Positions 7,403 to 16,966 are shown, counted from the first letter of the stretch. The stretch: DNA of 64,000 nucleotides from Flavobacteriaceae bacterium PS02336 (GCA_029960065.1 JASCOF010000005.1:310001-374000), one strand, 5' to 3'. Numbers and translations are program-made. Notes: generated by a model from the letters alone, not told the origin.

Positions 7403-8746
7403 ATGGAACAAAAAATAAATGAATTTATGGCTCTTGTTGAGTCAAAAAATCCAAATGAGCCAGAATTCCTTCAAGCAGTTAGAGAATTTGCAGAAACTGT
7501 AATCCCTTTTATATCTGAGCGTAAAAAATATGATGGTAAGAATATTCTTTTAAGAATTGCTGAGCCAGAACGTTCTATCATTTTTAGAGTTCCTTGGGTA
7601 GATGATAAAGGAGAAATTATCGTAAACAGAGGTTTTAGAATTCAGATGAACTCTGCAATCGGACCCTATAAAGGAGGAATTAGATTTCATCACTCTGTAA
7701 ACTTATCTGTTTTGAAATTCTTGGCTTTCGAACAAGTTTTCAAAAACAGTTTAACTACGCTTCCAATGGGTGGAGGAAAAGGTGGGTCTGATTTTGATCC
7801 AGAAGGCAAATCTGATGGTGAGATTATGCGTTTCTGCCAATCATTTATGACAGAATTATGCCGTCATATTGGACCTGACTTAGACGTTCCTGCTGGAGAT
7901 ATTGGTGTTGGTGCAAGAGAAATTGGTTACTTATTTGGTCAATATAAAAGAATTAGAAATGAATTTACAGGAGTTTTAACTGGAAAAGGTTTGGCTTACG
8001 GAGGTTCATTAATTAGACCAGAAGCTACTGGATATGGAGTGGTTTACTTTACAGATCAAATGCTTCGTACTATTGGACATGAAATTAAAGGTAAACGTGT
8101 AGCAATTTCTGGTTTTGGAAATGTCGCTTGGGGAGTAGCTTTAAAAGTAAATGAACTTGGAGGGAAAGTAGTTACCATTTCTGGTCCTGACGGATATATT
8201 TATGATGAAGATGGTATTTCTGGAGAAAAAATTGACCATATGCTTGAAATGAGAGCAACTGGAGATAATAGAGCTGAAAGATATTTGGAAAAATATCCAA
8301 ACGCAGTTTTCCATAAAGGAAAAAGTCCTTGGGAAGTAAAAGTGGATATTGCTATTCCATGTGCAACTCAAAATGAATTGAATGGAGAGGATGCTCAAAA
8401 ATTAATTGATAATGGGGTTTTATGTGTAACTGAAGCAGCAAACATGCCTTCTACTTTAGATGCTATTAAACTTTTCTTAGACAATAAAGTATTATTTGCT
8501 CCAGGAAAAGCGGCAAATGCTGGTGGAGTTGCGGCTTCTGGATTAGAAATGACTCAAAACTCAATTCGTTTAAACTGGACCAGTGAAGAAGTTGACTTGA
8601 GATTAAAGGATATTATGATTGGAATTCACAATCAGTGTAAAAAATACGGTGCTGAAGAAGACGGATATGTAAACTACGTAAAAGGAGCAAACATTGCTGG
8701 ATTTGTAAAAGTTGCCGACGCTATGCTTGCGCAAGGTGTAGTTTAA
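7403..8746 (+). CDS. gdhA: NADP-type glutamate dehydrogenase
   Basis: A hexameric small-type glutamate dehydrogenase of 447 residues, which interconverts 2-oxoglutarate plus ammonium and glutamate in the cytosol. The substrate-binding segment GPYKGGIRFH (88-97), the motif PMGGGKGGSD with K126, and D166 in PAGDIGVG are present. The Rossmann glycine motif is SGFGNVAWG near residue 235. The length and motifs fit the GdhA type used mainly for ammonium assimilation; NADPH preference is inferred from overall similarity. It is monocistronic, with its own promoter element and terminator. The start at 7403 gives the usual N-terminus. Confidence 0.97.
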   Translation: MEQKINEFMALVESKNPNEPEFLQAVREFAETVIPFISERKKYDGKNILLRIAEPERSIIFRVPWVDDKGEIIVNRGFRIQMNSAIGPYKGGIRFHHSVNLSVLKFLAFEQVFKNSLTTLPMGGGKGGSDFDPEGKSDGEIMRFCQSFMTELCRHIGPDLDVPAGDIGVGAREIGYLFGQYKRIRNEFTGVLTGKGLAYGGSLIRPEATGYGVVYFTDQMLRTIGHEIKGKRVAISGFGNVAWGVALKVNELGGKVVTISGPDGYIYDEDGISGEKIDHMLEMRATGDNRAERYLEKYPNAVFHKGKSPWEVKVDIAIPCATQNELNGEDAQKLIDNGVLCVTEAANMPSTLDAIKLFLDNKVLFAPGKAANAGGVAASGLEMTQNSIRLNWTSEEVDLRLKDIMIGIHNQCKKYGAEEDGYVNYVKGANIAGFVKVADAMLAQGVV

Positions 8747-8763
8747 AATAAAATTACAATATT

Positions 8764-8803
8764 AAAAATGCCTTCGGTTTATTAAAATCGAAGGCATTTT
8801 TTA
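8764..8803 (+). terminator. terminator after gdhA
   Basis: AAAAATGCCTTCG (8764-8776) pairs perfectly with CGAAGGCATTTTT (8789-8801) around a 12-nt loop and is followed by more T residues. Confidence 0.9.
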
Positions 8804-8836
8804 TTGATGCCAAAAATTAAATAATCTCGTTTGTAG

Positions 8837-8844
8837 TATATTTG
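8837..8844 (+). promoter_or_regulatory. -7 element TATATTTG upstream of porZ
   Basis: A perfect TAnnTTTG match. It overlaps the in-frame GTG/ATG-type starts around 8842, which argues that translation begins at the ATG at 8866 and leaves a short leader of about 15 nt. Confidence 0.6.
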
Positions 8845-8865
8845 TCTAATCGAATATATGAAGTG

Positions 8866-11148
8866 ATGAAAAAAGTACTTTTCTGCGTTTTCTTTTTAAT
8901 ACTAATTCAGTTTTGTCAGGCGCAAAATAAGCTGTCTTGGCAAGGGTATTTTTCATTTAATGAAATTAAAGATGTGTCGGAATCTTCGACAGGTGTTTTT
9001 GCTGCTTCAGAAAATGCTTTGTTTTCAAATAATACAGTAACAAATGTCTTGAAAACTATAACAACAGTTGATGGACTATCGGGACAGACTATTTCTTCGG
9101 TTTATTACAGCGAAGCATTCAAAAAAACTTTAGTAGGTTACGAAAATGGGTTAATGATTTTAATTAACGAAAGTGACGGAAGTATGCTGAAAATTGTTGA
9201 TATAATTAACAAACAGCTTCCGGCAAATGCAAAAAAAATCAATCATTTTATGGAATATAACGGTTTGGTTTATGTTTCTTGTGATTTCGGAATTGTACAG
9301 TTTAATTTGAATACTTCCCAATTTGGCGATACTTATTTTATTGGTGATAATGGTGCCGAAATCAGCGTTAAGCAGACTACCTTATTCAATGGGTTTATTT
9401 TCGCTGCAACTTCAAGCGGAATAAGAAGAGCTGACATTACAAATACAAATCTAATCGATTATAACCAATGGACAGTCGTAAATACAGGAAACTGGTCCAG
9501 TGTAGAAGCTTTAGATACAGAACTTCTTGCGATAAATGATTCGGGAAATATCCATCGGTATAATTCAAATACATTTATAAGTTTCTTGCAGCTTCCTCAA
9601 GCTTCTGTTGATATGAGAGCAAAAAATCATAATTTATTTGTTACAACAGCAAATACAGTTTATGTATATAATAATCAAATGGTTTTAAGCCGACAGATTG
9701 CAAATTCTCAGGTTCTGGACAATACTTTGAATTTTAGTTGTGCAACTGCAGTTGGAGACAGAATTTTTATCGGAACGAAAGAAAAAGGAATGTTTTTTTC
9801 TACGCTAAGTAATATGAATGTTTTTGAAAATAAAACACCAACTGGTCCTGTTAAGAATAATATTTTCTCTATCGATGTAAGTCCAAATGCGCTTTGGGCT
9901 GTTTATGGAGATTATGATACTTCGTATGATCCTTATCCATTAGATAATTATGGAATAAGTCGCTATAATGTTTCTGGATGGTTGAATATTCCTTATTCTG
10001 AAGTTTATGATGCAAAATCTATTACAAGAGTTCTTATTAATCCAAATAATGAAAAACAGGTTTATGCGAGTTCTTTTTTTTCTGGATTATTAAAAATTGA
10101 GAATGAAGTACCCAATTTTTTATATAACGAAAAAAACAGCGGACTGGAATCTATTTCAAATGCAGGGGCAGATTATATCGATGTTCGTATCAATGCGAAT
10201 GCTTACGACAAATCAGGAAATCTTTGGGTTACTAACAGCCGTATCAATAATGGCTTAAAAGTATTAAAAACAAACGGGCAATGGGGGAGTTATTCGATGA
10301 CCTCAATTTTTGATATTGCTGAAAATATTAGTTATTCGAGCATAGTTGTGGATCGAAATAATGTAAAATGGATAGGAACTAATCGTGATGGAGTAGTCGG
10401 TTTTAACGAAAGTACAAATACATTTAAAAAAATGACTTTTGGTGCTGATGTTGGAAATCTTCCTATTGCAGACGTGAGGGCAATTGCTTTGGATGCAAGA
10501 AACCAGCTTTGGATTGGAACTACAAAGGGATTGAGGGTTTTGTCTAATATCGGAAATTTTCAATCAGAAAGTCAGTTAAAGGCAAATCCTATCATTATTA
10601 CGGAAGATGATGTGGCACAGGAATTACTGTATGAGCAGTTTATTACTTCTATTGCTGTCGACGGATCTAATAACAAATGGATTGGAACGGCTGATTCTGG
10701 TGTTTTTATGGTTTCTTCAAATGGTCAGGAAACAAAATATCATTTTACAATAAACAATTCTCCGCTGCCGAGTAATTATGTAAATGATATTAAAATAAAT
10801 AATAAAACAGGCGAAGTTTTTATTGTGACCAATAAAGGAATGGTTTCTTTTAACGGAATTGCAACTGGTGCAAACGACAATCTTAATAATGCATATGTTT
10901 ATCCAAATCCAGTTCGTCCTACTTATTCAGGAACAGTAAAAGTAGCAGGATTAATTGATAAGGCGAATGTAAAAATTACAGATATCGAAGGAAATCTGGT
11001 TTTCGAAACAACATCTTCAGGCGGAACAATCGAATGGGATACAACCGCATTCGGAAAATACAAAGTTGCTTCAGGAGTTTATATGGTTTTTATTTCCGCG
11101 CAAGACGGAGGAGAAACCAAAGTCAAAAAAGTGATGATTATTAGATAG
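8866..11148 (+). CDS. porZ: PorZ-like type IX secretion protein (beta-propeller plus C-terminal sorting-type domain)
   Basis: A 760-residue exported protein. Signal peptide at 1-20 (MKKVLFCVFF through FCQAQ). Two beta-propeller regions follow, with two-component-regulator-propeller repeats such as VKWIGTNRDGVVGF, QLWIGTTKGLRVL and NKWIGTADSGVFMV. The last ~80 residues form a type IX sorting-type domain starting at AYVYPNPVRP and ending KVKKVMIIR. This architecture is that of PorZ, a surface component of the type IX secretion attachment complex that binds A-LPS in Porphyromonas. The recO gene follows 72 bp downstream. The start at 8866 is chosen because upstream in-frame codons overlap the promoter. 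Confidence 0.78.
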   Translation: MKKVLFCVFFLILIQFCQAQNKLSWQGYFSFNEIKDVSESSTGVFAASENALFSNNTVTNVLKTITTVDGLSGQTISSVYYSEAFKKTLVGYENGLMILINESDGSMLKIVDIINKQLPANAKKINHFMEYNGLVYVSCDFGIVQFNLNTSQFGDTYFIGDNGAEISVKQTTLFNGFIFAATSSGIRRADITNTNLIDYNQWTVVNTGNWSSVEALDTELLAINDSGNIHRYNSNTFISFLQLPQASVDMRAKNHNLFVTTANTVYVYNNQMVLSRQIANSQVLDNTLNFSCATAVGDRIFIGTKEKGMFFSTLSNMNVFENKTPTGPVKNNIFSIDVSPNALWAVYGDYDTSYDPYPLDNYGISRYNVSGWLNIPYSEVYDAKSITRVLINPNNEKQVYASSFFSGLLKIENEVPNFLYNEKNSGLESISNAGADYIDVRINANAYDKSGNLWVTNSRINNGLKVLKTNGQWGSYSMTSIFDIAENISYSSIVVDRNNVKWIGTNRDGVVGFNESTNTFKKMTFGADVGNLPIADVRAIALDARNQLWIGTTKGLRVLSNIGNFQSESQLKANPIIITEDDVAQELLYEQFITSIAVDGSNNKWIGTADSGVFMVSSNGQETKYHFTINNSPLPSNYVNDIKINNKTGEVFIVTNKGMVSFNGIATGANDNLNNAYVYPNPVRPTYSGTVKVAGLIDKANVKITDIEGNLVFETTSSGGTIEWDTTAFGKYKVASGVYMVFISAQDGGETKVKKVMIIR

Positions 11149-11178
11149 TCTGATAGTCAAAAGTCAAAAGTGAAAAAG

Positions 11179-11216
11179 TCTAAGAAGTCTATTATCTAAG
11201 AAGTCTAAAAATCTAA
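11179..11216. repeat. dispersed repeat copies between porZ and recO
   Basis: TCTAAGAAGTCT occurs at 11179-11190 and 11195-11206, and a 22-base word from 11195 is identical to 2880-2901. It is preceded by AGTCAAAAGTCAAAAGTG, similar in style to the repeats between sdhA and sdhB. Confidence 0.7.
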
Positions 11217-11220
11217 AATT

Positions 11221-11934
11221 TTGCTCGTCAAAACCAAAGCCATAGTAATCTCCTCTTTAAAATTTCAGGAAAAAAGCTTGATTGTAAAATGCTTTACACT
11301 TTCAAGCGGACTGAAATCTTATTTTGTGCGCGATGCTTTTTCTAGCCGAAAAGCAAGTCAGAAGATTGCTTATTTTCAGCCGTTTTCGATTTTAGAAATT
11401 GAAGCTGTTCATAAAAATAAAGGAACGCTGGAAAATTTTAAAGAAATTAAAAGTGCAGTTCCGTTTCAGAGCATTCATACTGATATTGTGAAAAGTACAA
11501 TGGTAATGTTTCTTTCAGAAATGTTGCATCATTCTATTCAGGAAGAAGAAAAAAACGAACCGCTTTTTGTGTTTTTAGAAACGGCGCTGACTTGGCTGGA
11601 TCATCATGATGAAATTTCTAATTTTCATTTAATTCTACTTTTAGAAATTACAAAATATTTGGGCTTTTATCCAGATCTTTCAGAAGTTAATATGCCTCAT
11701 TTTGAAATGAATGAAGGTGTGTTTACACTTTTTCAAGGTGCAAGTATACTTTCGGAACATGAAACGAATCTGTTTAAAAAATTAATAGATTTAAAATTCG
11801 ATAACGATCAAAAAATCTTTCATGTTGTAGAAAGACAAATCCTTCTAAAAATTCTAATTGATTATTACACGCTGCATTTGGATGGATTCAAAAAACCGAA
11901 ATCTTTAGAGATTTTAAAAGAAGTTTTCTCTTAA
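11221..11934 (+). CDS. recO: DNA repair protein RecO
   Basis: A 237-residue RecO, which loads RecA on SSB-coated single-stranded DNA in the RecF(O)R pathway and anneals complementary strands. The N-terminal OB-fold is recognisable in MLVKTKAIVISSLKFQEKSL and LKSYFVRDAF, followed by a helical C-terminal half (FLSEMLHHSIQEEEKNEPLF, LLLEITKYLGFYPDLS). It lacks the four-cysteine zinc motif found in some RecO proteins. The start is a TTG at 11221; the product from it begins exactly at the conserved N-terminus. It may be co-transcribed with porZ, since no terminator separates them. Confidence 0.92.
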   Translation: MLVKTKAIVISSLKFQEKSLIVKCFTLSSGLKSYFVRDAFSSRKASQKIAYFQPFSILEIEAVHKNKGTLENFKEIKSAVPFQSIHTDIVKSTMVMFLSEMLHHSIQEEEKNEPLFVFLETALTWLDHHDEISNFHLILLLEITKYLGFYPDLSEVNMPHFEMNEGVFTLFQGASILSEHETNLFKKLIDLKFDNDQKIFHVVERQILLKILIDYYTLHLDGFKKPKSLEILKEVFS

Positions 11935-12032
11935 ATCAATAAAAACGGTATTTTTTGTTGCGGAATCTACTTGAAATTTCTTGAAATCAGTCTTTTTTCC
12001 GTTATCTTTTATCTATTTTCCTCAAAATTCCT

Positions 12033-12040
12033 TACTTTCG
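12033..12040 (+). promoter_or_regulatory. -7-like element TACTTTCG before ileS
   Basis: TACTTTCG matches TAnnTTTG at seven of eight positions, 25 bp upstream of the ileS ATG. No convincing -33 element is seen. Confidence 0.45.
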
Positions 12041-12064
12041 CACCTCGTTTAAGAAAAGGATAAA

Positions 12065-15000
12065 ATGAGTACAAAATTTACTGAATACAAAGGACTTGAC
12101 TTGCCAGCTGCGGCGTCAGAAGTTCTTGATTTTTGGAAGAAAGAAAATATATTTGAAAAGAGTGTTACAACTCGCGAAGGTGCTGAACCTTTCGTATTTT
12201 TTGAAGGTCCGCCTTCAGCAAACGGATTACCAGGAATTCACCACGTAATGGCACGTGCGATTAAAGATATTTTTTGCAGATATAAAACTCAAAAAGGTTT
12301 TCAGGTTAAAAGAAAAGCCGGTTGGGATACTCACGGTTTACCTGTAGAATTGGGGACCGAAAAAGAATTAGGAATTACAAAAGAAGATATTGGCAAAACG
12401 ATTTCTATCGAAGAATATAACGAAGCGTGTAAAAAAACCGTTATGCGTTATACCGATGTATGGAATGATTTGACCGAAAAAATGGGTTATTGGGTTGATA
12501 TGGAAGATCCATATGTAACTTATAAACCAAAATATATGGAATCAGTTTGGTGGCTTTTGAAACAAATCTACGATAAAGGCTTGTTGTACAAAGGATACAC
12601 GATTCAGCCCTATTCTCCAAAAGCAGGAACGGGATTATCTTCTCACGAAGTAAATCAGCCTGGAGCTTATAGAGATGTTACAGATACTACAATTGTAGCG
12701 CAGTTCAAGACTTTACCAGAAACGCTTCCAAGCTTTTTACAAGGTTTTGGAGATATTCACATTTTAGCTTGGACGACAACTCCTTGGACGCTTCCATCAA
12801 ATACAGCTTTGACAGTTGGACCAAAAATCGATTATGTTTTAGTAAAAACATTCAATCAGTATACTTTTGAACCAATCAATGTTGTTTTGGCTAAAAACTT
12901 AGTTGGAAAACAATTTGGAAAAGGATTTTTCTTAAGTGAAGATGATGCTGATTTTGACAATGTTAAAAACGGCGATAAAAAACTTCCGTACAAAATTTTA
13001 ACCGAAGCAAAAGGAGCAGATTTAGTAGAAATTCGTTACGAACAATTATTGCCTTACGTATTGCCATATCAAAATGCTGAAAATGCATTTAGAGTAATTG
13101 CCGGAGATTTTGTTACAACAGAAGACGGAACAGGAATTGTGCATACCGCGCCGACTTTTGGTGCAGATGATGCTAAAGTAGCAAAAGAAGCAAAACCAGA
13201 AGTGCCACCAATGTTGGTTTTAGATGAAGAAGGAAATGCAGTTCCATTAGTAGATTTACAAGGAAAATTCACCTCTCATTTAGGGGATTTAGCTGGTAAA
13301 TACGTTAAAAACGAATATTACGATGCAGGACAAGCTCCAGAGAAATCTGTAGATGTTGAAATCGCTATTCGTTTAAAAGAAGAAAATAAAGCTTTTAAAG
13401 TTGAAAAATACGTGCACAGTTATCCGCACAGCTGGAGAACAGACGAGCCGTTGCTATATTATCCCCTAGATTCATGGTTCATTAAAGTAACCGATGTAAA
13501 AGATAGAATGTTCGACCTGAACGAAACTATCAATTGGAAACCTAAATCTACTGGTGAAGGACGTTTTGGAAATTGGCTTAAAAATGCCAACGACTGGAAC
13601 TTATCTCGTTCTAGATATTGGGGAATTCCGTTGCCAATTTGGAGAACTGAAGATAAAAAAGAAGAAGTTCTTATTGGTTCTGTTGAAGAATTATACAATG
13701 CGATCGAGAAATCTATCGAAGCTGGTTTTCAAAAAGAAAACCCATTTAAAGGTTTCGAAATCGGAAACATGTCTGAATCAAATTATGATTTAATTGATTT
13801 GCACAAAAATGTTGTCGATCAAATTACTTTGGTTTCGGCTTCAGGCCAGCCAATGAAACGCGAAAGTGATTTAATTGACGTTTGGTTCGATTCTGGAGCA
13901 ATGCCTTATGCACAATGGCATTATCCTTTCGAAAACCAAGATAAAATTGATGGGAATAAAGACTTCCCTGCAAATTTCATTGCAGAAGGAGTAGATCAAA
14001 CACGTGGATGGTTTTATACTTTACACGCTATCGGAACTTTAGTTTTTGATAAAGTAGCGTATAAAAACGTTGTTTCAAACGGTTTGGTTTTAGATAAAAA
14101 TGGAATTAAAATGTCTAAAAGTAAAGGAAATACGATAGACCCTTTTAAAACCATTGCAGAATTTGGTCCTGATGCCACACGCTGGTATATGATTATGAAT
14201 GCAAACCCGTGGGATAACTTGAAGTTTGACCTTGAAGGAATTGCTGAGGTTCGTCGTAAATTCTTCGGAACTCTTTACAATACATATTCGTTCTTCTCGT
14301 TATATGCAAACATCGACGGATTTAAATATGCTGAAGCTGAAATTCCGTTAAACGAAAGACCAGAAATCGATCAATGGATTATTTCTGAGTTGAACACTCT
14401 AGTTAAGTTTGTTGACGAATGTTATGAAGATTATGAGCCAACAAAAGCGACAAGAGCTATTTCTGAATTTGTTCAGGAAAACTTAAGTAACTGGTACGTT
14501 CGTTTGTGCCGTCGTCGTTTCTGGAAAGGAGAATACGCCAAAGATAAAATCGCAGCTTACCAAACGCTTTATACTTGCTTGTTAACAATCAGTAAATTAA
14601 GCGCTCCAGTTGCTCCTTTTTTCATGGATAAATTGTACAGAGATTTAACAGCTTCTACGGGAACCGAGGATTTTGCTAGTGTTCACTTGGCAGAATTTCC
14701 AAAATTTGTCGAAAACTTTGTTAATAAAACGTTGGAAAGCAAAATGCAGAAAGCGCAAACTATCTCTTCTTTAGTTTTATCACTACGTAAAAAAGAGATG
14801 ATTAAAGTGCGTCAACCTCTGCAAAAGGTAATGATTCCAGTACTTGACGAGAACCAGAGAGCTGAAATCGAAGCGATTTCTGACCTTGTAAAAGCCGAAG
14901 TAAACGTGAAAGAAATCGAACTTTTAGACGATGCTTCAGGTATTTTAGTAAAGCAGATTAAGCCAAATTTTAAAGCTCTTGGCCCACGTTTTGGAAAAGA

Positions 15001-15466
15001 CATGGGCTTGATTTCTAAGGAGATACAAGGGTTTTCGGCTGATCAAATTAATCAGTTAGACAAGCAGGGAACGCTAGATATTGTTATTTCTGGAAATAAT
15101 GTAACTTTATCCTTAGAAGACGTCGAAATAACATCGCAAGATATCGAAGGATGGCTGGTTGCAAATTCAAACGGAATTACGGTCGCGCTTGACATCACAA
15201 TATCTGAAGAATTAAAAAATGAAGGTATCGCGAGAGAATTAGTAAACAGAATTCAGAATATCCGTAAAGATTCAGGATTTGAAGTTACTGATAAGATTAA
15301 GGTACAAATAAAAAGAGACGGTATTTTAGAAGATGCTGTTTCAAAAAATGAAGGCTATATTAAGTCTGAAACATTAACAGACGAACTGGTTTTTGTTGAC
15401 GCTTTAGAAAACGGCACAGAAATTGAGTTTGATGACATTAAAACAATGATATTAATTTCAAAATAA
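12065..15466 (+). CDS. ileS: isoleucyl-tRNA synthetase (long, eukaryote-like type)
   Basis: A cytosolic class I aminoacyl-tRNA synthetase of 1133 residues that charges tRNA-Ile. The HIGH-like motif is GLPGIHH at about 54-60 and KMSKS is at 682-686. The editing (CP1) domain contains AWTTTPWTLPSNTALTVG, and the C-terminal anticodon-binding domain is complete. The length and sequence type match the IleRS2 form found in Bacteroidota, often associated with mupirocin insensitivity (family knowledge, not shown here). The DksA-like gene follows after 7 bp, so the two are almost certainly co-transcribed. Confidence 0.97.
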   Translation: MSTKFTEYKGLDLPAAASEVLDFWKKENIFEKSVTTREGAEPFVFFEGPPSANGLPGIHHVMARAIKDIFCRYKTQKGFQVKRKAGWDTHGLPVELGTEKELGITKEDIGKTISIEEYNEACKKTVMRYTDVWNDLTEKMGYWVDMEDPYVTYKPKYMESVWWLLKQIYDKGLLYKGYTIQPYSPKAGTGLSSHEVNQPGAYRDVTDTTIVAQFKTLPETLPSFLQGFGDIHILAWTTTPWTLPSNTALTVGPKIDYVLVKTFNQYTFEPINVVLAKNLVGKQFGKGFFLSEDDADFDNVKNGDKKLPYKILTEAKGADLVEIRYEQLLPYVLPYQNAENAFRVIAGDFVTTEDGTGIVHTAPTFGADDAKVAKEAKPEVPPMLVLDEEGNAVPLVDLQGKFTSHLGDLAGKYVKNEYYDAGQAPEKSVDVEIAIRLKEENKAFKVEKYVHSYPHSWRTDEPLLYYPLDSWFIKVTDVKDRMFDLNETINWKPKSTGEGRFGNWLKNANDWNLSRSRYWGIPLPIWRTEDKKEEVLIGSVEELYNAIEKSIEAGFQKENPFKGFEIGNMSESNYDLIDLHKNVVDQITLVSASGQPMKRESDLIDVWFDSGAMPYAQWHYPFENQDKIDGNKDFPANFIAEGVDQTRGWFYTLHAIGTLVFDKVAYKNVVSNGLVLDKNGIKMSKSKGNTIDPFKTIAEFGPDATRWYMIMNANPWDNLKFDLEGIAEVRRKFFGTLYNTYSFFSLYANIDGFKYAEAEIPLNERPEIDQWIISELNTLVKFVDECYEDYEPTKATRAISEFVQENLSNWYVRLCRRRFWKGEYAKDKIAAYQTLYTCLLTISKLSAPVAPFFMDKLYRDLTASTGTEDFASVHLAEFPKFVENFVNKTLESKMQKAQTISSLVLSLRKKEMIKVRQPLQKVMIPVLDENQRAEIEAISDLVKAEVNVKEIELLDDASGILVKQIKPNFKALGPRFGKDMGLISKEIQGFSADQINQLDKQGTLDIVISGNNVTLSLEDVEITSQDIEGWLVANSNGITVALDITISEELKNEGIARELVNRIQNIRKDSGFEVTDKIKVQIKRDGILEDAVSKNEGYIKSETLTDELVFVDALENGTEIEFDDIKTMILISK

Positions 15467-15473
15467 TTATAAA

Positions 15474-15854
15474 ATGATAGATGAAATTACAAGATACTCT
15501 GATGCTGATTTAGCAGAGTTCAAAGAGATAATCCAAGCAAAAATAAAAAAAGCGCAAGAAGATCTTGACTTGATCAAAAGTGCCTATATGAACGATTTGA
15601 ATAATGGTACTGACGATACTTCTCCAACTTTTAAAGCTTTTGAAGAAGGAAGTGAGACTATGTCTAAAGAAGCGAACTCTCAGTTGGCTATCAGACAAGA
15701 GAAATTCATTCGTGATTTAAAAAACGCGCTTTTTCGTGTTGAAAATAAAACTTACGGTATTTGCAAAGTAACAGGTAAATTAATCAGCAAAGAAAGGCTT
15801 AAAATCGTTCCTCATGCAACAATGAGTATCGAAGCTAAAAATTTGCAGAGATAA
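15474..15854 (+). CDS. TraR/DksA-family protein with degenerate zinc finger
   Basis: A 126-residue protein with the DksA/TraR layout: a long acidic coiled-coil region (about 10-85) and a C-terminal globular part YGICKVTGKLISKERLKIVP followed by HATMSIEAK. DksA-type proteins enter the RNA polymerase secondary channel and modulate initiation. Of the four zinc-finger cysteines only the first is kept; the others are T, S and A, as in many Bacteroidota homologues. The fold is therefore probably metal-free. It is coupled to ileS (7-bp gap) and is closed by a terminator. Confidence 0.88.
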   Translation: MIDEITRYSDADLAEFKEIIQAKIKKAQEDLDLIKSAYMNDLNNGTDDTSPTFKAFEEGSETMSKEANSQLAIRQEKFIRDLKNALFRVENKTYGICKVTGKLISKERLKIVPHATMSIEAKNLQR

Positions 15855-15870
15855 AAATAAAATCCTTGAT

Positions 15871-15901
15871 AAAAAACGCTCCTTTTAGGGGCGTTTTTTT
15901 T
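15871..15901 (+). terminator. terminator after the ileS-dksA-like unit
   Basis: AAAAAACGCTCC (15871-15882) pairs with GGGGCGTTTTTT (15888-15899) with one G-T pair and a short loop, followed by a T-run. Confidence 0.9.
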
Positions 15902-16094
15902 TGTTTAATGTTTTAATGATTTGTGGTAGTTAAATCCATTTTTGGTTTGAAAGAAAATGTTTATGTTTAAGAATTGTGCTTAAAAAAACAGGGTTTGCTT
16001 TTTGTAAGAATTGAAATCTTACTCGTCTGATACTGTGAAAAAAAAAGGACTGTCTTGGTTAGAGACAGTCCTGCAGTAAAAAAAAGTAAAGTTA

Positions 16095-16475
16095 TTAAGC
16101 TAGATTTTTTTCAACATCAGCTTTGTGTTTTCTTAAAATAGCTCGGGTCATACCTAAATTAGCTTTTGTTGCATCAGCAGCTAAGTAGATCATAAACTTT
16201 TTGTTTGGAGAAATATCGATAATGTGAATTTGATTCGAAAGTGTAATCAAAATATCTTCAATATCCTGATTAAGGCCTAAGGCTTTTACGGCGTTTAGTT
16301 TTGCTTTTACAACTTCAAGATTGTAAGCTGCTGCAAGTTCAGGGTCGAAACCTGGGTCAATTGTTAGGTTTCCAAAGCTTAATCCAGATTCAATTTCTGT
16401 TACAGCGACAGCAATAAAGCCGTTTACGTTTGTTTTCATTTCATTTAAAAACACGTTTAAAAAATCATTACTCAT
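16095..16475 (-). CDS. Roadblock/LC7-like protein (module 1, second gene)
   Basis: A 126-residue soluble protein that resembles Roadblock/LC7 proteins: NGFIAVAVTEIESGLSFGNL, then a helix (LAAAYNLEVVKAKLNAVKAL), a strand DILITLSNQIHIIDI and KFMIYLAADATKANLGMTRA. It is about 60% identical by eye to the protein at 28717-29091. Roadblock proteins form dimers that commonly bind small Ras-like GTPases such as MglA; no GTPase gene is nearby. It follows the other Roadblock gene at 16509-16865 with a 33-bp gap, so they form an operon read leftward. The cellular role is unknown. Confidence 0.82.
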   Translation of the reverse strand: MSNDFLNVFLNEMKTNVNGFIAVAVTEIESGLSFGNLTIDPGFDPELAAAYNLEVVKAKLNAVKALGLNQDIEDILITLSNQIHIIDISPNKKFMIYLAADATKANLGMTRAILRKHKADVEKNLA

Positions 16476-16508
16476 AGTAATTTAGGTTTAGTTTGTTAAT
16501 AGATTATG

Positions 16509-16865
16509 TTATTTCAGTAGGGAATTTTTGCTTAATTCAGCAGATACTTCTTCGGTAGAACGCATTAATAATGCTAGATTGCTTCCTTCTTTTGAAAAAG
16601 CAACTATAAAGTTAGAGCCGCTAATTTTGTTTCCAACTATAACGCCTTCTGCACTTTTTAAGTACAATTGTTTAAGGGAACCTTTTTCCAGATCAATTAA
16701 GAATTTTTCGCTCATTGATAAAATTGCGGCGCTCATTGCGGCGATACTGTCTCCGTAGTCAAGGTTTAAGGAAGTGATTAATTTTCCTTTTCCGTTTAAA
16801 ATTAATGCTGCTGTTGATTTTGTGCTGACAAGAAAGTCATTCAGTGTAGTTGTGATTTCATTCAT
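16509..16865 (-). CDS. Roadblock/LC7-like protein (module 1, first gene)
   Basis: A 118-residue protein with a Roadblock-type layout: strand TAALILNGKGKLITSLNLDY, a long helix (DSIAAMSAAILSMSEKFLID), then GSLKQLYLKSAEGVIVGNKI and SNLALLMRSTEEV. A homologue lies at 28370-28690 with matching NLDY/NLEY, IAAM/VAAM and GxLKQ positions. It is the first gene of a leftward pair. A reverse -7 element (TATATTTG, 16967-16974) lies about 100 bp upstream. The divergent neighbour is a small basic protein (17046). A role as a scaffold or GTPase partner is inferred from the family only. Confidence 0.8.
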   Translation of the reverse strand: MNEITTTLNDFLVSTKSTAALILNGKGKLITSLNLDYGDSIAAMSAAILSMSEKFLIDLEKGSLKQLYLKSAEGVIVGNKISGSNFIVAFSKEGSNLALLMRSTEEVSAELSKNSLLK

Positions 16866-16966
16866 GATTTGTAGGATTTAGGGAGGAATGTTAAATTCAG
16901 TTTAATTGGGTATTTGGTTTTAAAATTAATCATGAATCATCCTAAACAAGTGTTAATTTTGTTTAA

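Noticed and set aside
8842-8865. A longer N-terminus for PorZ (MSNRIYEV)
   Set aside because: The extension overlaps a perfect -7 element and would displace the signal peptide; the ATG at 8866 gives a normal one.
12065-15466. Several open frames of 60-80 codons on both strands inside ileS
   Set aside because: They lie wholly within a strongly conserved gene and have no promoter or family signal; they are shadows of the real frame.
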